Part shown: positions 1 to 11,110 of the stretch, in pieces | Numbering within the stretch: position 1 is the stretch's first letter | How the letters are laid out: every line of letters starts with the position of its first letter | Source of the DNA: Prosopocoilus inquinatus | Taxonomy: Eukaryota; Arthropoda; Insecta; Coleoptera; Lucanidae | Assembly: GCA_036172665.1 (NCBI GenBank) | Contig: CM069877.1 | Coordinates: 13,846,501 to 13,910,500, forward strand | Direction: 5' to 3' | Length of the DNA: 64,000 bases | The notes under the pieces: model-generated | Databases searched by the model: none | What the model saw: the letters and a program-made list of their open reading frames with translations, nothing else | Told to the model about the DNA's origin: nothing | Translations under genes and position numbers: made by a program

Positions 1-41
1 GTAGGCAAACCAATGACTCGGCAGTTCACATGGTTGCCTAC
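1..41. repeat. Hairpin-headed repeat, copy 1
   Basis: The arms start GTAGGCAAAC and end GGTTGCCTAC, with a second inner complementary pair around a short loop. Together they form one long imperfect hairpin. A conserved tail containing ACAGGCGGTAA follows. Other copies lie at 768-809, 2891-2932, 3445-3486 and 4675-4716, with a truncated one near 5630. Confidence 0.7.
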
Positions 42-767
42 AGTACAGGCGGTAAAATGTTTCTTTTTTCCTTAAAAAAATTTGTATATTTTTACAGTTG
101 GCTAACATTAAGCAAATTTTGCTGATTTTTAAACGTTCAAAAGTTCCAAGACTGTTTGAGTTTAGAAAACAAAAAATACAAGTATAAAAGTTACTAATTT
201 AATTATTTTTTTAATTTTCACGTGCATTTATAGAGAAAACTATTGAATTATCTTCAAAAATGATAAAATAATTTTAATAAGACAACAAATCGCCTTTGGT
301 AGAGACAATCCGATGAACTCAGCAGTTTGCACAGTTAGGGCCCATTCAGGAATAAAAGAGAGTGCACTCTGGGTAATATTCTTTCTCTCTCATGTAAATG
401 CTTTTATGCATTTTACTTCCCATTTTAAACGCCCAAAGTGCTGTCGCTACCCAATTTCTGAACGCGACCTTATCTTTACTACAGGCGGAAAGATTTTTTT
501 TGTCAAAAAAAAAAACTTATTAGCTTGTAGAATTGACTCAGACTATACAATTTTTGTGATTTTTAAATGTTCAAAAAAATTTCCATTTCTTTCTACTCCA
601 GGAAATAAAAATACAAAGTCCGAACAATTAATAATTTAATTTTTCTTAATTTCCGCCTGTATAAATAGAAAAAATTATTCATATACCTTCAAAAATAATC
701 CTAATAACGCGTTAGTTGGCCCATGTGTAATTAATTTAGATTATTCAACAAACAAATCGCCTTTGCT

Positions 768-809
768 ATAGGCAAACCAATAAACTCTGGAGTTCGCATG
801 GTTGCCTAC
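768..809. repeat. Hairpin-headed repeat, copy 2
   Basis: Same family as 1-41: the arms read ATAGGCAAAC and GGTTGCCTAC, followed by the same ACAGGCG-type tail. Confidence 0.65.
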
Positions 810-1867
810 TCTACAGGCGATAAGAACTTTCTTGTTGAAACATGACTGGGAATATGCCATTTTCCTTTTCTTTTAATGTGTAAACAATTTTCCATTTACT
901 TTCTCATACACAAAAAAGAATATTGCACAGTGAAAATTACAAAATCAAATTTCTTCAATTAATTTTACTGCAATTTGAAGAAATTTTCCCACTTTCTCTG
1001 AAATTATTAACTGTTTTAACTTTGCGATGACTACGTGGGGTCATTTTCGACCTCACACCCCACGCCGTATTTCTTTGTCTTAATTTTAAAACAGGCCGTT
1101 ATCTGTAGCTAATTTTATTTAACTCTGCTAAATTCTACTAAAAAGAGTTTTTTGAACTGATCCAATCAATTCCGCAACAAAAAAATGCTTCGCCTATTAG
1201 GGTCAAAAGTAACCCAACCTCGTTGTCGATCTTATTGAATTTATTTCAGAAAGTAATCGTATTTGTATTTTTCCGATCTAATTTATTTGATTTCGTGGCG
1301 CTCTTGTCTCAAGACAAGACTAACAAGAAGAGGTCTGCGAAATTAGAAGGTGAAGCAGCACAAAGCAACACTGTTAATAAAAAAGGGTGCTGTAAAATCT
1401 TTCTGAGATCATCTGATAGTAAATACAATTTTTTTTTTGTTTTACATTCAGTTGAAAGCAAAAAACAGACAAAAACAGTTTCCTGTAATTATTATTTTTC
1501 AAAATGGCATTGATTAACGAGTTCGCAAATTTTACCAAAGCCATAAGCTTGTTAAGTTTGAAAGCTTTCAAATTTTTTCAATGTCATCTGTGAAGTCGTC
1601 TTTAATCAATACCATTTTGAGAAACAATAATTCCAGGAAACTGTTTTTGTCTAGATACTACTTTTTCCTTTTGACAGTATATCCAACATATGTATTAGAA
1701 AGCTGTAATACGTATAATAAACAGTCGAGCAATTTTATTAAGTGTAATAAAAGCGGGGTCAAATAGGACCCTACTTCGTCCTTCCTGTGAGGCAACAAAC
1801 TCAGTTATCCGAGGATTAAATTGCCTTGCAAGTGGAAACTCGAAATTAATGACACAATTGTGTTTAC

Positions 1868-4800
1868 CTTGTATCCTCTAAATCTGGACTCCACAAGCCA
1901 CTAGCAAGCTCGAGCAGAACATGAACCTGCCTTGGACTCAGAAATAAAGTAAAAGATCCGAAATTACTCTCAATCGACACCTTGGGGCCGCAAACATTCT
2001 CCGACTGTTTCATCCGAATTCTAATCTGTAACACCGACGGTTTGACAACACTTTAAAAAACAAGTCCAAAAACCTACCTCCTGCCTCCCAGAAAGCTTCC
2101 CGAATTTAATGACATGCCTATGCTCATCAAAACCATCCTTACTTTCCGGACTGTCCGAATTCTCGGTATCGGTGTAATTCTCAACAAACTCCGCAGACTT
2201 CTGTATCATGGTCACGAGCGAATCCTGCTTGTCTGGCTCGGAGCTGAAAATCTGTGATTGGCTCAGCACTGAGCGTGAGAACGTCCTTGCAATACTCGGA
2301 AACTCCACGGTTGAGAAACTGACGCCCTCCAAGTACAGATTTTTGCTGGTGAAAGACGACACAACGTAAGCTTTGTTTTGCTCTTGACCGCCGAAGTCGG
2401 ATGCCTCGTCCGCTGGAGGGTCATTCCCCGCCTCATCCAAGTACTCCATGCTGAAACGAACTGAATAAATAATTCGAACTGAGCGGCTTATGCTAAGAGC
2501 TTTACACGTCGATTTTTATCTGGATGGCAACGCCCGAGTTGCTGTTCCTAGGGACGTGTTCCACTTGGATTATCGTGTCTACGAAGGTAACTTTCACCCT
2601 GCTTAAAACTGAAAGCACAATGAGTTTATTTGTTGGGGGCGGAAGGGGAGCATAAAGTTGGGAGTTTACTTGAATCAATCGTCTGGGCAAATCTCTCAAT
2701 GCCTTCGAGAGGCTGCGAGTTGTCTGAGGTGCTCGGGGCTTGTTGTTTCATGCACTCCTGCGCTAGCTGCATGGAATTCGACATGGAGCTCCACATTGAC
2801 TCAAACATTGATGTAGCTGCAGTACAACAAAATTAGTTAATCATTAAAAATAAATAACTTAGATTTCCTTAACAAACAAAAAACCTTAGTGTAGGCAAAC
2901 CGGTGAACTTAGGAGTTTGTACGGTTGCCTAAGCTTCAGGTGAAAAGAATTTTTTTCTTGCCAAAAAATTCATTATCTTTTACAATTGACTGATTAAAAA
3001 CTTCATAAAAAATAATACAATTACACTCTTGACGAAGCTATTAATCAATAGCGAAACGTTGAGTGTTTTCCCTGCATAATTTTGTTATTTCAAGTTTAAA
3101 AACTTTTTACTTACTACAAATATTTTAATAGAGAAAGTGTTTTCCCTTCATAATTTTGTCGTTTCAAGTTTAAAAACTTTTTACTTACTACAAATATTTT
3201 AATAGAGAAAGTTATTGAAATACCTTTAAAAAAATTTATAATTAATTTTAGTGTTTTCCATTGGCTGCACTAGCATGCCTGAGTGTATCTCCATCTCGGT
3301 TCAGCTTTAGGTAATAAAAGGAGATGGATTTACACTCAGTGCACACTGGTGTAGCCAGCGAAAAACGCTATTAATAAGATAATTACCAGTTTGTCTAAAT
3401 AAAAATAGGTCAGATTTTTTTCAATACACAAAAAAAGCCTTAATATAAGCAAACTAATAGACACAGCAGTTTATATGGTTGTCTACACCACAGGCTGTAA
3501 GATTTTTTTTGTCCAAAAAAGAAACTTGTTAACCTTTACAGTTGACTGAGATTACATTTCCATCCATTTCTTCCCGATTTGAGAACATTAATAATACAAA
3601 TAAAAAATTACTAATCTATTTTTTTTAATTTTCATGTACGGTTATCGCCGAAAAAAAACGGTACAACAAATTTTTCCCTTTGTTAATGCAAGTAAAATTG
3701 CATTTGTCTTGTAGCAACCAGAAAAAAAAAAGAAAAATTGGAAACTTGATGAAAGTACCCTCACTCACAAATCATTTTTAAAGAAATTCTGATGAGTAAA
3801 ACTAAAAGAAAGTTCAAGCCACACAGTTTAAAATTTTTAAAAAAAATTTTGTGCAAATCGTTTTTGATTGCAGTGAGAACCTCGAGCAGCCTCTGGACAG
3901 CTGTTTCAGCCCTGCTTGGGGCTTCTTCAGCAGAAACGTAGCTCGACATTCCCACTGCAGACCAAAAACGACTTGCCCAATTTATTCGCAAATGCGATGT
4001 AAGAATGATGAACATATAAAATAGCGACATCTTACTATCGCTTTTTGACCTAACATTGCAATGTTCATCAGCGGCGACGTTACGATTGTCGCCGAAAAAA
4101 ACTGGTACAGGATCGAAAATTTAGTAACATGAACTTAAAAATTTTAAACATATAAAATAGCGACATCTTACTATCACTTTTTGACCTAACATTGCAATGT
4201 TAGTTCATGTTACTAAATTTTCGATCCTGTACCAGTTTTTTTCGGCGACAATCGTACCGTCACCGCCAAAAAAATATGAACACTTTTTGACGAAAATTTA
4301 ATAATGCCAAAGATTTTACTGAGTGGCTGTAATTATTAACTGACACTTACGGATGACAAACAATAATGAATAAAGTTCAGTCATTCGTCGGTATGCTGTA
4401 TCCATTTACGTTAAACATAACGTGCTATGTTTTTTTTGAAATAGGAATTTGAATGTAAAGTCGTCGATAATGTCACGTCATGCTTAACGTAAATGGATAC
4501 AGCATAAGGGTGATTATTTCGATTTAAAAATATTGGCTCATGTTAACCATACAGCTAAGGCAAAAATGGAAAATGAATTTATGTCAAGAAAAGTGTCTAC
4601 GTTTATTTGGCGGCGACAGTGTATTAATAGAGAAAAATAAATCTGATTTTATGCAATAATCAAAAAGCCTTAATACGGGCAAACTAATGGACTCAGCAGT
4701 TTACATGGTTGCCTACACCACAGGCGGTAAGATATTTTTTGTCAAAAAAAAACTTGTTAACTTTTACAATTGTCTGAGATTACATTTCCCTCCATTTCTT

Positions 4801-7421
4801 CCCGATTTGATAACAAATAATACAATTAAAAAATTACTTATTTAATTTTTTTTATTTTCATGTACGGTTATCGCCGAAAAAACCGGTACAACAAATTTTT
4901 CCCTTTGTTAATGCAAGTAAAATTGCATTTGTATTGTAGCAACTAGAAAAAATAAAGAAAAATTGGAAACTTGATGAAAGTACCCTCACTCACAAATCAT
5001 TTTTAAAGAAATTCTGATGAGTAAAACTAAAAGAAAGTTCAAACCATACGGTTTAAATTTAAAATTAATGTCATTAAATTTTCGATCCTGCACCAGTTTT
5101 CTTCGGGGATAACCGTACTGTCGCCGCCAAAAAAATATGAACACTTCTTGATGTAAATTTAATAATGCCAAGGATTTTACTGAGCGGCTGTAATTATTAA
5201 ACGATACTTACGGATGACAGACAATAATTAATAAAGTTCAGTCATTCGTCCGTATGCTGTATCCATTTACGTTAAACATAAAGTGTATTATCTTTTTTTT
5301 AAAACAGGAATTTGAACGTAAAGTCGTCGATAACGTCACGTCATGCTTAACGTAAATGGATACAGCATAAGAGTGATTATTTCGATTTAAAAATATTGGC
5401 TCCTGTTAACCGTACAGCTAAGGCAAAAATGGAAAATGAATTTATCTTTAAAAAAGTAATTTGTTTGTAATTTGTAGATGACAGTTCATAAATAACAGCT
5501 ACCTAGCGAAAGTTTTTGTATAATTAATTAAATTTATGTCAAGAAAAGTGTCCACGTTTATTTGGCGGCGACAGAATATTAATAGAGAAAAATAAATCAG
5601 ATTTTTATGCAATAATCAAAAAGCCTTAGTACGGGCAAACTAATGGACTCAGCAGTTTATTAGTTTTTTCTATTTCTTGAAAGTTTTTGCAAAAAAAATG
5701 TTGCACAAACAAAATTCTAGTTCTTCAAATAATTTCACTGATTTTGGTATTAAAACCAAAATGGTCGAAAATTTGAACAGAAAGTCACCAAGATTCAGTT
5801 TCAAAATCACTAATTTGACTCCGAGTAAACAAAAAGAAAATGTTTAAAAACAGTACAATTCTCAAAGTAATGGTTTCATTATTAGTTTCAAAAAATTAGC
5901 AGTTTTCAGTCTTTATTTATTTTAAAATTTAATTTCCTTTAATTAAAATCTACTTGATATTTTGTCAACCCCTTCGTATGTATTTGTTTTATTTTGACAC
6001 ACAAATTCATAAATTCTATTCCAATTTAAACAAACAAAAAAGAAACTAAGACCTAAAGATGAACTGCTCTACTACTTTTAATGTTGTGTGAGCCGATTTA
6101 CTTCAACTATCCTGCTATTTCATCGCATTTTGATACCAAAGGCAACATGAAATGATAACTAGAATAAAACAGAAGCTTAAACTCTTATTTTAATACATAA
6201 AAGAATCCCTAATTAGTTGTCCAAACTGATTGTGACAGGAAGTGATCTAAGTCTTTGATGATTAATGCTCGACAAATGTTGGAATAAACTAAAATCTATA
6301 GGTCATCAAGACATGTGAACTACGAAAATGCATGATTATTTTATTGCACATTCATTTTATAAAGAATATCGGTATTTGCAGCGTTGCATAAATTAATCTA
6401 ATAGCACTTCATTGTTCAAAACAAATAATGGCAAAGTTCAAGAGCAAATCGAATGAACTGCTTATCAAGTAATTTTCAGGTTTATTTTTGGGAAAAGGCC
6501 CCTTTCACTGTTTCCTAATGTATTGATTTCATTGAAAATTCCAGTGCAAACTCAATTAAAAGAGGGAAAAAAAATCAATTTTCCTGCAGGCAATCATAAC
6601 TACAAAGAACACACATATGGTTTGCTAATCTGCATGAACCAAGAGCATCAAAAAGCATCCATGTGTGCCAGGGTAATCCCTGTCTGTATGTGTGTGCATC
6701 AAGATTTTTATTTAGTACTCCACCTGTTACATAAAATTTTTGGCAGTGAGTGTGCATTACTTGCATAACAAAAACAATGTCATTGAAACTATAGTAATTC
6801 CATTGCTTGTAAACATTTTAGGAAAATACAACAGGTTGTTAGGATCACATTGTCCATTGAAGCGCAAAAGGCCCCAGAAATAATTCCCGTTTGATTAAAT
6901 GTATCATTCAAACTTGCTTCTAAGCATTCATGAGTTATCCTTGTAAGTGCGTGTGAGTGAGCCCCCCAATCTCATCCATCAAGAAAATTTTAAATAATCT
7001 ACCTGACTCTATTCGCTGTTTCGGTTGTACGGTTAACTTCAAGCCCCTCACTTCCACATAGCTCGACTCTTTCAAAAGCGACGTCCACGGAACGTTAATG
7101 ATCAGTTCCTCTAGGTAGCCATCGACGAATTCCATCGGCCAATTCTGTTTCTCGCCCAATTCATTGAGGGCCTAGAAAGCACTCGTAAAGCTTACATTTG
7201 AGTATTCCAAGTAACAGGAAAGAAGTATAAAAGTAATTTGCATTTCTCACCTGCACGTCAAGGCTGACATTCGCGACGGTGCCCCTTCCATTGTACAAGT
7301 CAAGGGACAATTGGTCCAAAGTCAATTTTTCCTCAAAGAACTGCCCGAAATATCTCTGCAGGAGGTAAATGCATACCCTCTTCTTTATGCCCTCGGGTAC
7401 CTGGGGTATGTACCAAGGCAT
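1868..7421 (-). CDS. ATG2: Autophagy-related protein 2 (ATG2), N-terminal part, six exons
   Basis: ATG2 is a rod-shaped lipid-transfer protein that moves phospholipid from the ER to the growing autophagosome membrane. Six minus-strand exons join in frame with GT-AG introns: 7251-7421, 7003-7171, 2670-2816, 2506-2608, 2078-2450 and 1868-2025. They give 373 codons plus 2 bases. The start MPWYIP and the following block (KLTLDQLSLDLYNGRGTVA, residues 33-51) form the chorein-type N-terminus shared with vertebrate ATG2. Other ATG2 blocks follow: VPWTSLL, RVKVTFVDTII, EHVPRNSNSG and LSPRQVHVLLEL. Intron 2 is 4.2 kb and full of repeats; the others are 61 to about 80 bases. Family members exceed 1,500 residues, so most of the gene lies beyond the left edge. 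VPS13 relatives share the chorein fold, but the order of motifs fits ATG2. Confidence 0.93.
2891..2932. repeat. Hairpin-headed repeat, copy 3
   Basis: Arms GTAGGCAAAC and GGTTGCCTAA, then a CAGGTGAAAAG tail. It lies inside ATG2 intron 2, upstream of the hammerhead-like motif at 3023-3066. Confidence 0.65.
3023..3066 (+). ncRNA. Hammerhead-ribozyme-like motif, family 2
   Basis: Stem I pairs ACACTC (3023-3028) with GAGTGT (3061-3066), six perfect pairs. The core TTGACGA (3029-3035) is the conserved CUGANGA with its first C changed to T. Stem II pairs GCTATT (3037-3042) with AATAGC (3047-3052). GAAA follows, then the short palindrome ACGT as stem III, U as the cleavage base at 3060, and stem I. 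The order is that of a type I hammerhead with a minimal, dimer-dependent stem III. The C-to-T core change should impair cleavage. Partial relatives of the stem II and GAAACG part occur at about 46575-46605 and 50795-50880. Confidence 0.5.
3251..3368. repeat. Foldback MITE with (GT)GTATCTCCATCTC arms
   Basis: The ends are complementary: GTGTTTTCCATTGGCTGCAC on the left against the reverse complement of the bases near 3349-3368. The arms continue through AGTGTATCTCCATCTC and GAGATGGATTTACACTC. A relative with perfect ends is at 14486-14621. Confidence 0.65.
3881..3945 (-). ncRNA. Hammerhead-ribozyme-like motif, family 1 (core intact)
   Basis: Read on the minus strand. The core CTGAAGA (3930-3924) fits the CUGANGA consensus, in which the N position is free. 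Stem II pairs AGCCC with GGGCT around CAAGCA. GAAA follows at 3907-3904. The palindrome ACAGCTGT serves as stem III, C is the cleavage base (3896), and CAGA pairs back with TCTG just before the core. Further out, CGAGC pairs with GCTCG across an internal loop, as in type I hammerheads. Predicted cleavage is between 3896 and 3895. This is a structural reading only; no covariance search was possible. Confidence 0.62.
4081..4256. repeat. Perfect 55-base inverted repeat
   Basis: Arm 4081-4135 is the exact reverse complement of arm 4202-4256, with a 66-base spacer. The arms include TCGCCGAAAAAAACTGGTAC. The outer arm belongs to the tandem unit; the inner arm lies in the extra segment absent from the neighbouring unit. 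The palindrome therefore arose with that insertion. Confidence 0.9.
4392..4506. repeat. Foldback MITE with 23-base perfect arms, copy 1
   Basis: The first 23 bases (4392-4414, starting TATGCTGTATCC) are the exact reverse complement of 4484-4506. The 69-base middle is AT-rich and non-coding. A second copy is at 5253-5369 in the next tandem unit. Confidence 0.85.
4675..4716. repeat. Hairpin-headed repeat, head of the second tandem unit
   Basis: The arms read ACGGGCAAAC and GGTTGCCTAC with a short centre. It marks the start of the second tandem unit. Confidence 0.65.
5253..5369. repeat. Foldback MITE with 23-base perfect arms, copy 2
   Basis: Arms 5253-5275 and 5347-5369 are exact reverse complements and the same sequence as the arms of the copy at 4392-4506. 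Confidence 0.85.
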
Positions 7422-8282
7422 TTTTGTGCCGCGGTCAAATCACGCCGTCGAGCAACCCATTTACCTTTGTTTTGACAAAACACGCAATTGAGTTTGACGG
7501 ATACAAGATGCAAGAGCGCGCGGTGCGGATCGGGGGGAGAAGAGGGGGATTTCCGTGCTTGCGCAAGATTCATACACACCGTCGAGGTTATTTTAATTTT
7601 GCTTTTTCTTTATTGAAAGTCGACCTGTAAAATTGCGTCGTTTTTATCTTAATTACAGAACACAAATCGTATCTGAAGTATGAGGAAGAACTGGAAGAAG
7701 TGACATTTTTATATTGGCAGCACTGATCACTCGTAAATTATTTTGAAACGCGCTGCGCGCGAATCGATTACAGAAATATGCTTAACAAGAATTATGTTGT
7801 TAAAAAATGATAAAAATATTAAATAAAATACTGTCGCGGCCAAAAAAAGTGTGACGTAAATGTAAATAGTTTCGTAACAACTTGCAATCCGTTTCAAGTG
7901 TGATCTCAAGTGCTTTCTTTCGCTCACAAAATCGTGATCCAAACGAGTTTTGAATCTCTATTTTTAAAACTTGTTTGGATTGAATTATGGTTATTTACAA
8001 ATGAACTGTCAATCAAAAATTCAAGTCAGGTGTTTTGCTGCAATAACTACGAAATTCAGGTCCAAATTATTCGAAACACGATTCAAACTTTTAAGCGAAA
8101 GAAAGCACCTTTTGAATTAACATGCATCTCTCATCGAATTACGTGCGATTTTATTTATAAAATTAATTATTAGATATTTTCTGAGACTCAGGTCGTTCTA
8201 CATAGTGATTATTATTCACTTAAAGTCTTTATTATTGACTAATTTAGTAAACGACTCCAAGAAACTTTCAGCTGTCATCAAT
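7422..8282. other. ATG2 upstream region, no further gene seen
   Basis: This directly precedes the ATG2 start codon on the minus strand and should contain its promoter and 5' UTR. The GC content rises just upstream of the start (about 7500-7590), as expected of a housekeeping promoter. I see no clear TATA box. Open frames here are short and unrecognised. Confidence 0.4.
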
Positions 8283-8398
8283 GGGCGCGTTCAGCGGATG
8301 CGTTGCTTACTCAGCAGTCGTTTGTGATTGGCTATTATCTTCATGTGAGCCAATCACAATCGATTGCTGAGTAAGCAACTCAATCGCCGAACGCGCCT
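8283..8398. repeat. Foldback MITE with GGGCGCGTTC ends, copy 1
   Basis: It starts GGGCGCGTTC and ends GAACGCGCC. The arms are long and complementary (TTGCTTACTCAGCA against TGCTGAGTAAGCAA, and GTGATTGGCT against AGCCAATCAC), so the whole element folds into one hairpin. A second, right-truncated copy lies at 9610-9708. Confidence 0.8.
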
Positions 8399-8515
8399 AA
8401 TGTTTTGACCAAAGGTTTTGACGTTGGCGCGAAACAGGGAATCAGTATGGTGGCAAGCTTGCGGTATTTTGATAGATCTAGTGACTTTAATTAGTAATTT
8501 TAATTAGTTCTATCT

Positions 8516-8665
8516 GGGGAAGATTCTGTAAATTATTCACGGGCTTAGCGAATGTGAATATTCCATATCTACAAATGTCCTAAAATTGGTTATGATTGGT
8601 TGTTTCCGTAACAACAAAATTTAACAGCCCTTTAAATTTAACGCTCTTGATACAGAATAGGCCCC
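8516..8665. repeat. MITE with GGGG...ATTCTGTA ends, copy 1
   Basis: The left end GGGGAAGATTCTGTAA matches the reverse complement of the right end (GATACAGAATAGGCCCC). It shares the segment ATTGGTTGTTTCCGTAACAA with the longer copy at 9021-9258. Confidence 0.6.
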
Positions 8666-9020
8666 TCTATCCATTAATTTTATTTTATTGATTTATGACT
8701 GAAGAACTATTTTAACCAGTCACTTTTTCCTTGTAAATAAACAACCACATGTACAGCTATGTATTTGAAATCACTTTATAATTTGAATGAGGCAAAAATT
8801 TCTAAATACAATCAAAAAGCGATCGTAGGATGTCGCTGTTTTATTTATTTAATATCAGCAGTTGTAAGTAAAGAATTAACATTAAAATGAGCAATCAAAT
8901 TTAATTAGTTAATTTAATAACAAGTAACAGACAATCGTATGTTCAAAACAATGTTGCCACACTTACTCTTAGACCACTACACGCATAAAGTATGTACTAA
9001 ACGACTCATATGTAGATGTA

Positions 9021-9258
9021 GGGGCGTATTCAGTAACTTTTTAACGGGCTGTTAAAATTTAGAGGTCCTTTAAAATTCAAAATACAGTTCCATGATTGGT
9101 TGTTACCGTAGCAACAAAATATACTGTAACTTTTTAACGGGCTGTCAAAATTTAGAGGTCCTTTAAAACTCAAAATACAGTTCCATGATTGGTTGTTACC
9201 TTAGCAACAAAATTTAACACCCCTTTAAATTTAGCGGTTTTGATACAGAATAGACCCC
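9021..9258. repeat. MITE with GGGG...ATTCTGTA ends, copy 2, internally duplicated
   Basis: The left end GGGGCGTATTCAGTAAC matches the reverse complement of GATACAGAATAGACCCC at the right end. The inside is a roughly 95-base direct duplication: TTTTTAACGGGCTGTTAAAA through TTGGTTGTTACCGTAGCAAC, then again from about 9128. It is non-coding. Confidence 0.7.
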
Positions 9259-9609
9259 GTAGAAAGGCAAAATAAAGAAAGGTACTAAAATGAACAAAAA
9301 GGCGGTGACTTTGGCGGTAATTTTAAATTCGGTAAAAACGACGTGTCTGAAAACATTAATCCATTTTCCAAACTACCGTATGATCAATAGAATTCATAAT
9401 TAAAGGAGGCTGTGATTAGTGCTATTTTATGCTGCGTGGTTGGATACAATGAGAAATAAATTATAAGTTGACAGTTGTCATATTAGAGGTTATGTTCGTG
9501 CCTTAACCAATCTTCATTTTGTTAATTCTATATTCTACAGATGCCAGTTTAAACCCTTTTTTTTAGAATATTAGGGGGATTCCACAAGACAAATCCGTTC
9601 ATTATCAAT

Positions 9610-9708
9610 GGGCGCGTTCAGCGGATGCGTTGCTTACTCAGCAGTCGTTTGTGATTGTCTATTACCTTCATGTGAGCCAATCACAATCGATTGCTGAGTA
9701 AGCAACTC
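9610..9708. repeat. Foldback MITE with GGGCGCGTTC ends, copy 2, truncated
   Basis: Nearly identical to 8283-8398 up to GAGTAAGCAACTC, then it diverges, so the right end is missing. Confidence 0.75.
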
Positions 9709-10430
9709 GACGTGACGTCGGGTGGTTTTTTATTGAAGTAAAAAATTAAAATTATGCTAAAAAACCGGCTATGTAAAATATTTTTTGCAATTTGTAAAAC
9801 TGTAAAAAAAATAAGTAAAATCAAAAACACAAAACTTAGTGTGGTGTAATAAGTAATTGTTTTATTTATGGCAATTTGTAGAGTAAAGAAATGAGTGAGA
9901 ACGAAGAAAGTAGTGTTATTAAATTACCGATAAATTATTTTTAATATTACCTTACCGGTAATGTTACCGTAATATTAGCAGCTACAGCTCAAGTGGCGAC
10001 ATCTAGCGCCGAAGTTACCAATTACACTATTAATTAAAAATGTGATTTTTTTAATCATTTTTCTGATTAATTTGATACCGAATACGCATTATATTTTTGG
10101 CTTTTGTTAAAAATAAGGTTTACAATATTTAATATTATGTATTTCCACTAAATAAATTCATGCGTAAAGTCATTTTAGGTTATGAAATACTTATTTATTT
10201 AGTCCATTTCTTTCATTGTTTTACTTGAATTTTGCAAATATGAAACTCGAAATTACGTTACTTTGACGACAGAGATAACAAAGGGTAACTAACGGTAACA
10301 AATGAACGTTACCTTACCGGTAATATTGTAAATTTACCGTAAGGTAACGTGGTAATTTTAATGACTCACAACAATATTTTTACGTGAGGTTAAAACAAGG
10401 TAGAGATTGTAGCTCAGAGCAGTCAGTCGA
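9709..10430. other. AT-rich intergenic sequence with ACCTTACCGGTAAT repeats
   Basis: Direct copies of a TTACCTTACCGGTAAT motif occur near 9945-9965 and 10306-10325, with related TTACCGTAA pieces around them. They may be the ends of a decayed element, but I could not define borders. No coding signal was seen. Confidence 0.35.
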
Positions 10431-10431
10431 A

Positions 10432-10790
10432 AACGCCATAAGTCATCCCATGCAAGGCGGCCTTGCTTGCTGTCAAGCATTCATTGTGCTTTGACAGCAA
10501 GCATGGCTGCCTTACATGGGATGACTTATTATGTAGCAAACTGGTTTCAATTTGTCAATCCTAATGCAATGTTAGGTCAAAAAGCGATCGCAGGATGTCA
10601 CTGTTTAAACTATTCGTTACTATTACGTCGCAATTTTGATTATCCTTGGTTGAATCGTCTTGGAACTCCTGAGCTACGCTTTAGCTGAAGAAGCCTCAGA
10701 TAGGGCTGAAACAGGTGTGCAGAAGCTGCTCGAGGGTTTCACTGCATTCAGAAACGATTTGGAACAAATTTTTTTACAAAAATTATCATC
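10432..10790 (+). mobile_element. Dispersed hammerhead-bearing element, fragment 1
   Basis: It begins with an inverted repeat: AAGTCATCCCATGCAAGGC against a near copy of its complement around 10510-10530. It continues through the family landmark GTTAGGTCAAAAAGCGATCG (about 10573-10592) and ends with the hammerhead-like motif and a CACTGCATTC...AAACGATTTG tail. The same landmarks recur near 30690-30790, 31500-31620, 4010-4070, 8810, 15160 and 43275. No reverse transcriptase is visible. It is possibly a Penelope-like or retrozyme-type non-autonomous element. Confidence 0.55.
10671..10737 (+). ncRNA. Hammerhead-like motif, family 1, decayed
   Basis: CTGAAGA (10685-10691), a stem II of AGCCT with GGGCT, and GAAA (10708-10711) are kept. 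However, the cleavage position holds G, which hammerheads do not cut, and the inner stem I no longer pairs fully. It is probably inactive. Confidence 0.5.
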
Positions 10791-10994
10791 GTGTAAAGCA
10801 ACCATTATTAATTTTTATTAAATTAGAATAAAGATACATAAGTATTTGATATTAAAATGATCAGAATAAATAGAGCATTATGAAAATATAAAAATATCAC
10901 GGCTTATAAATTTTAGAAAAAGTTCAGTTGATAGTAGCGAAATTAGAATTGACAAGCAGTGACTTATTTATCTATTTCAACTATGATATCCTAC

Positions 10995-11110
10995 AAATTT
11001 AGAAATTATCCTAGGATGTTAGAGACTATTCTAGAAAATTAGGAAGTATCCTAGAACGTTAGAGGCTATACTAGAAAATTAGAAGTTATTCGGGAATATT
11101 AGAAGCTAGA
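10995..11110. repeat. 20-base minisatellite
   Basis: About six units of roughly 20 bases with the pattern TTAGARRYTATYCTAGAAWR. A related run is at 18799-18890. Confidence 0.7.

Larger units (their letters stand above)
1..1867. other. ATG2 intron sequence, repeat-rich, no exon seen
   Basis: This stretch lies downstream of the last ATG2 exon visible on the minus strand, so it should be intron. I found no further ATG2-like exon in it. It carries copies of the hairpin-headed repeat (1-41, a decayed copy near 298-345, and 768-809). It also has an imperfect inverted repeat (about 1460-1530 against 1590-1655) whose arm recurs at about 16200-16560. The rest is AT-rich. The open frames at 313-639, 1223-1513 and 1581-1766 are low-complexity and match nothing I recognise. 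Confidence 0.5.
3445..5629. repeat. Tandem pair of hairpin-headed repeat units
   Basis: Two direct units, 3445 to about 4670 and 4675 to about 5629, begin with the same hairpin and share their whole order of segments: the TTTTTTTTGTC tail, a TCGCCGAAAAAA stretch, the 23-base-arm foldback, and a final GTTTATTTGGCGGCGACAG block. A third unit starts at 5630 and is cut short. The first unit is longer because it carries an extra segment (about 3840-4205) with a hammerhead-like motif. The second unit is effectively the empty site for that insertion. Confidence 0.7.
2817..7002. other. ATG2 intron 2, 4.2 kb of repeats
   Basis: This is the second ATG2 intron (donor at 7002 and acceptor at 2817, read on the minus strand). 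It holds the hairpin-headed tandem units, foldback elements and two hammerhead-like motifs listed separately. From about 5690 to 6930 I see only AT-rich sequence with no gene, repeat or structural signal that I can name. Confidence 0.75.

Noticed and set aside
313..639. 108-codon frame near the left edge
   Set aside because: It overlaps a hairpin-repeat copy and its A-run tail, in ATG2 intron territory. No recognisable motif.
3788..3800. CTGATGAG near 3788 as another hammerhead core
   Set aside because: No complementary stem II and no GAAA at the right distance. Chance match in an AT-rich repeat.
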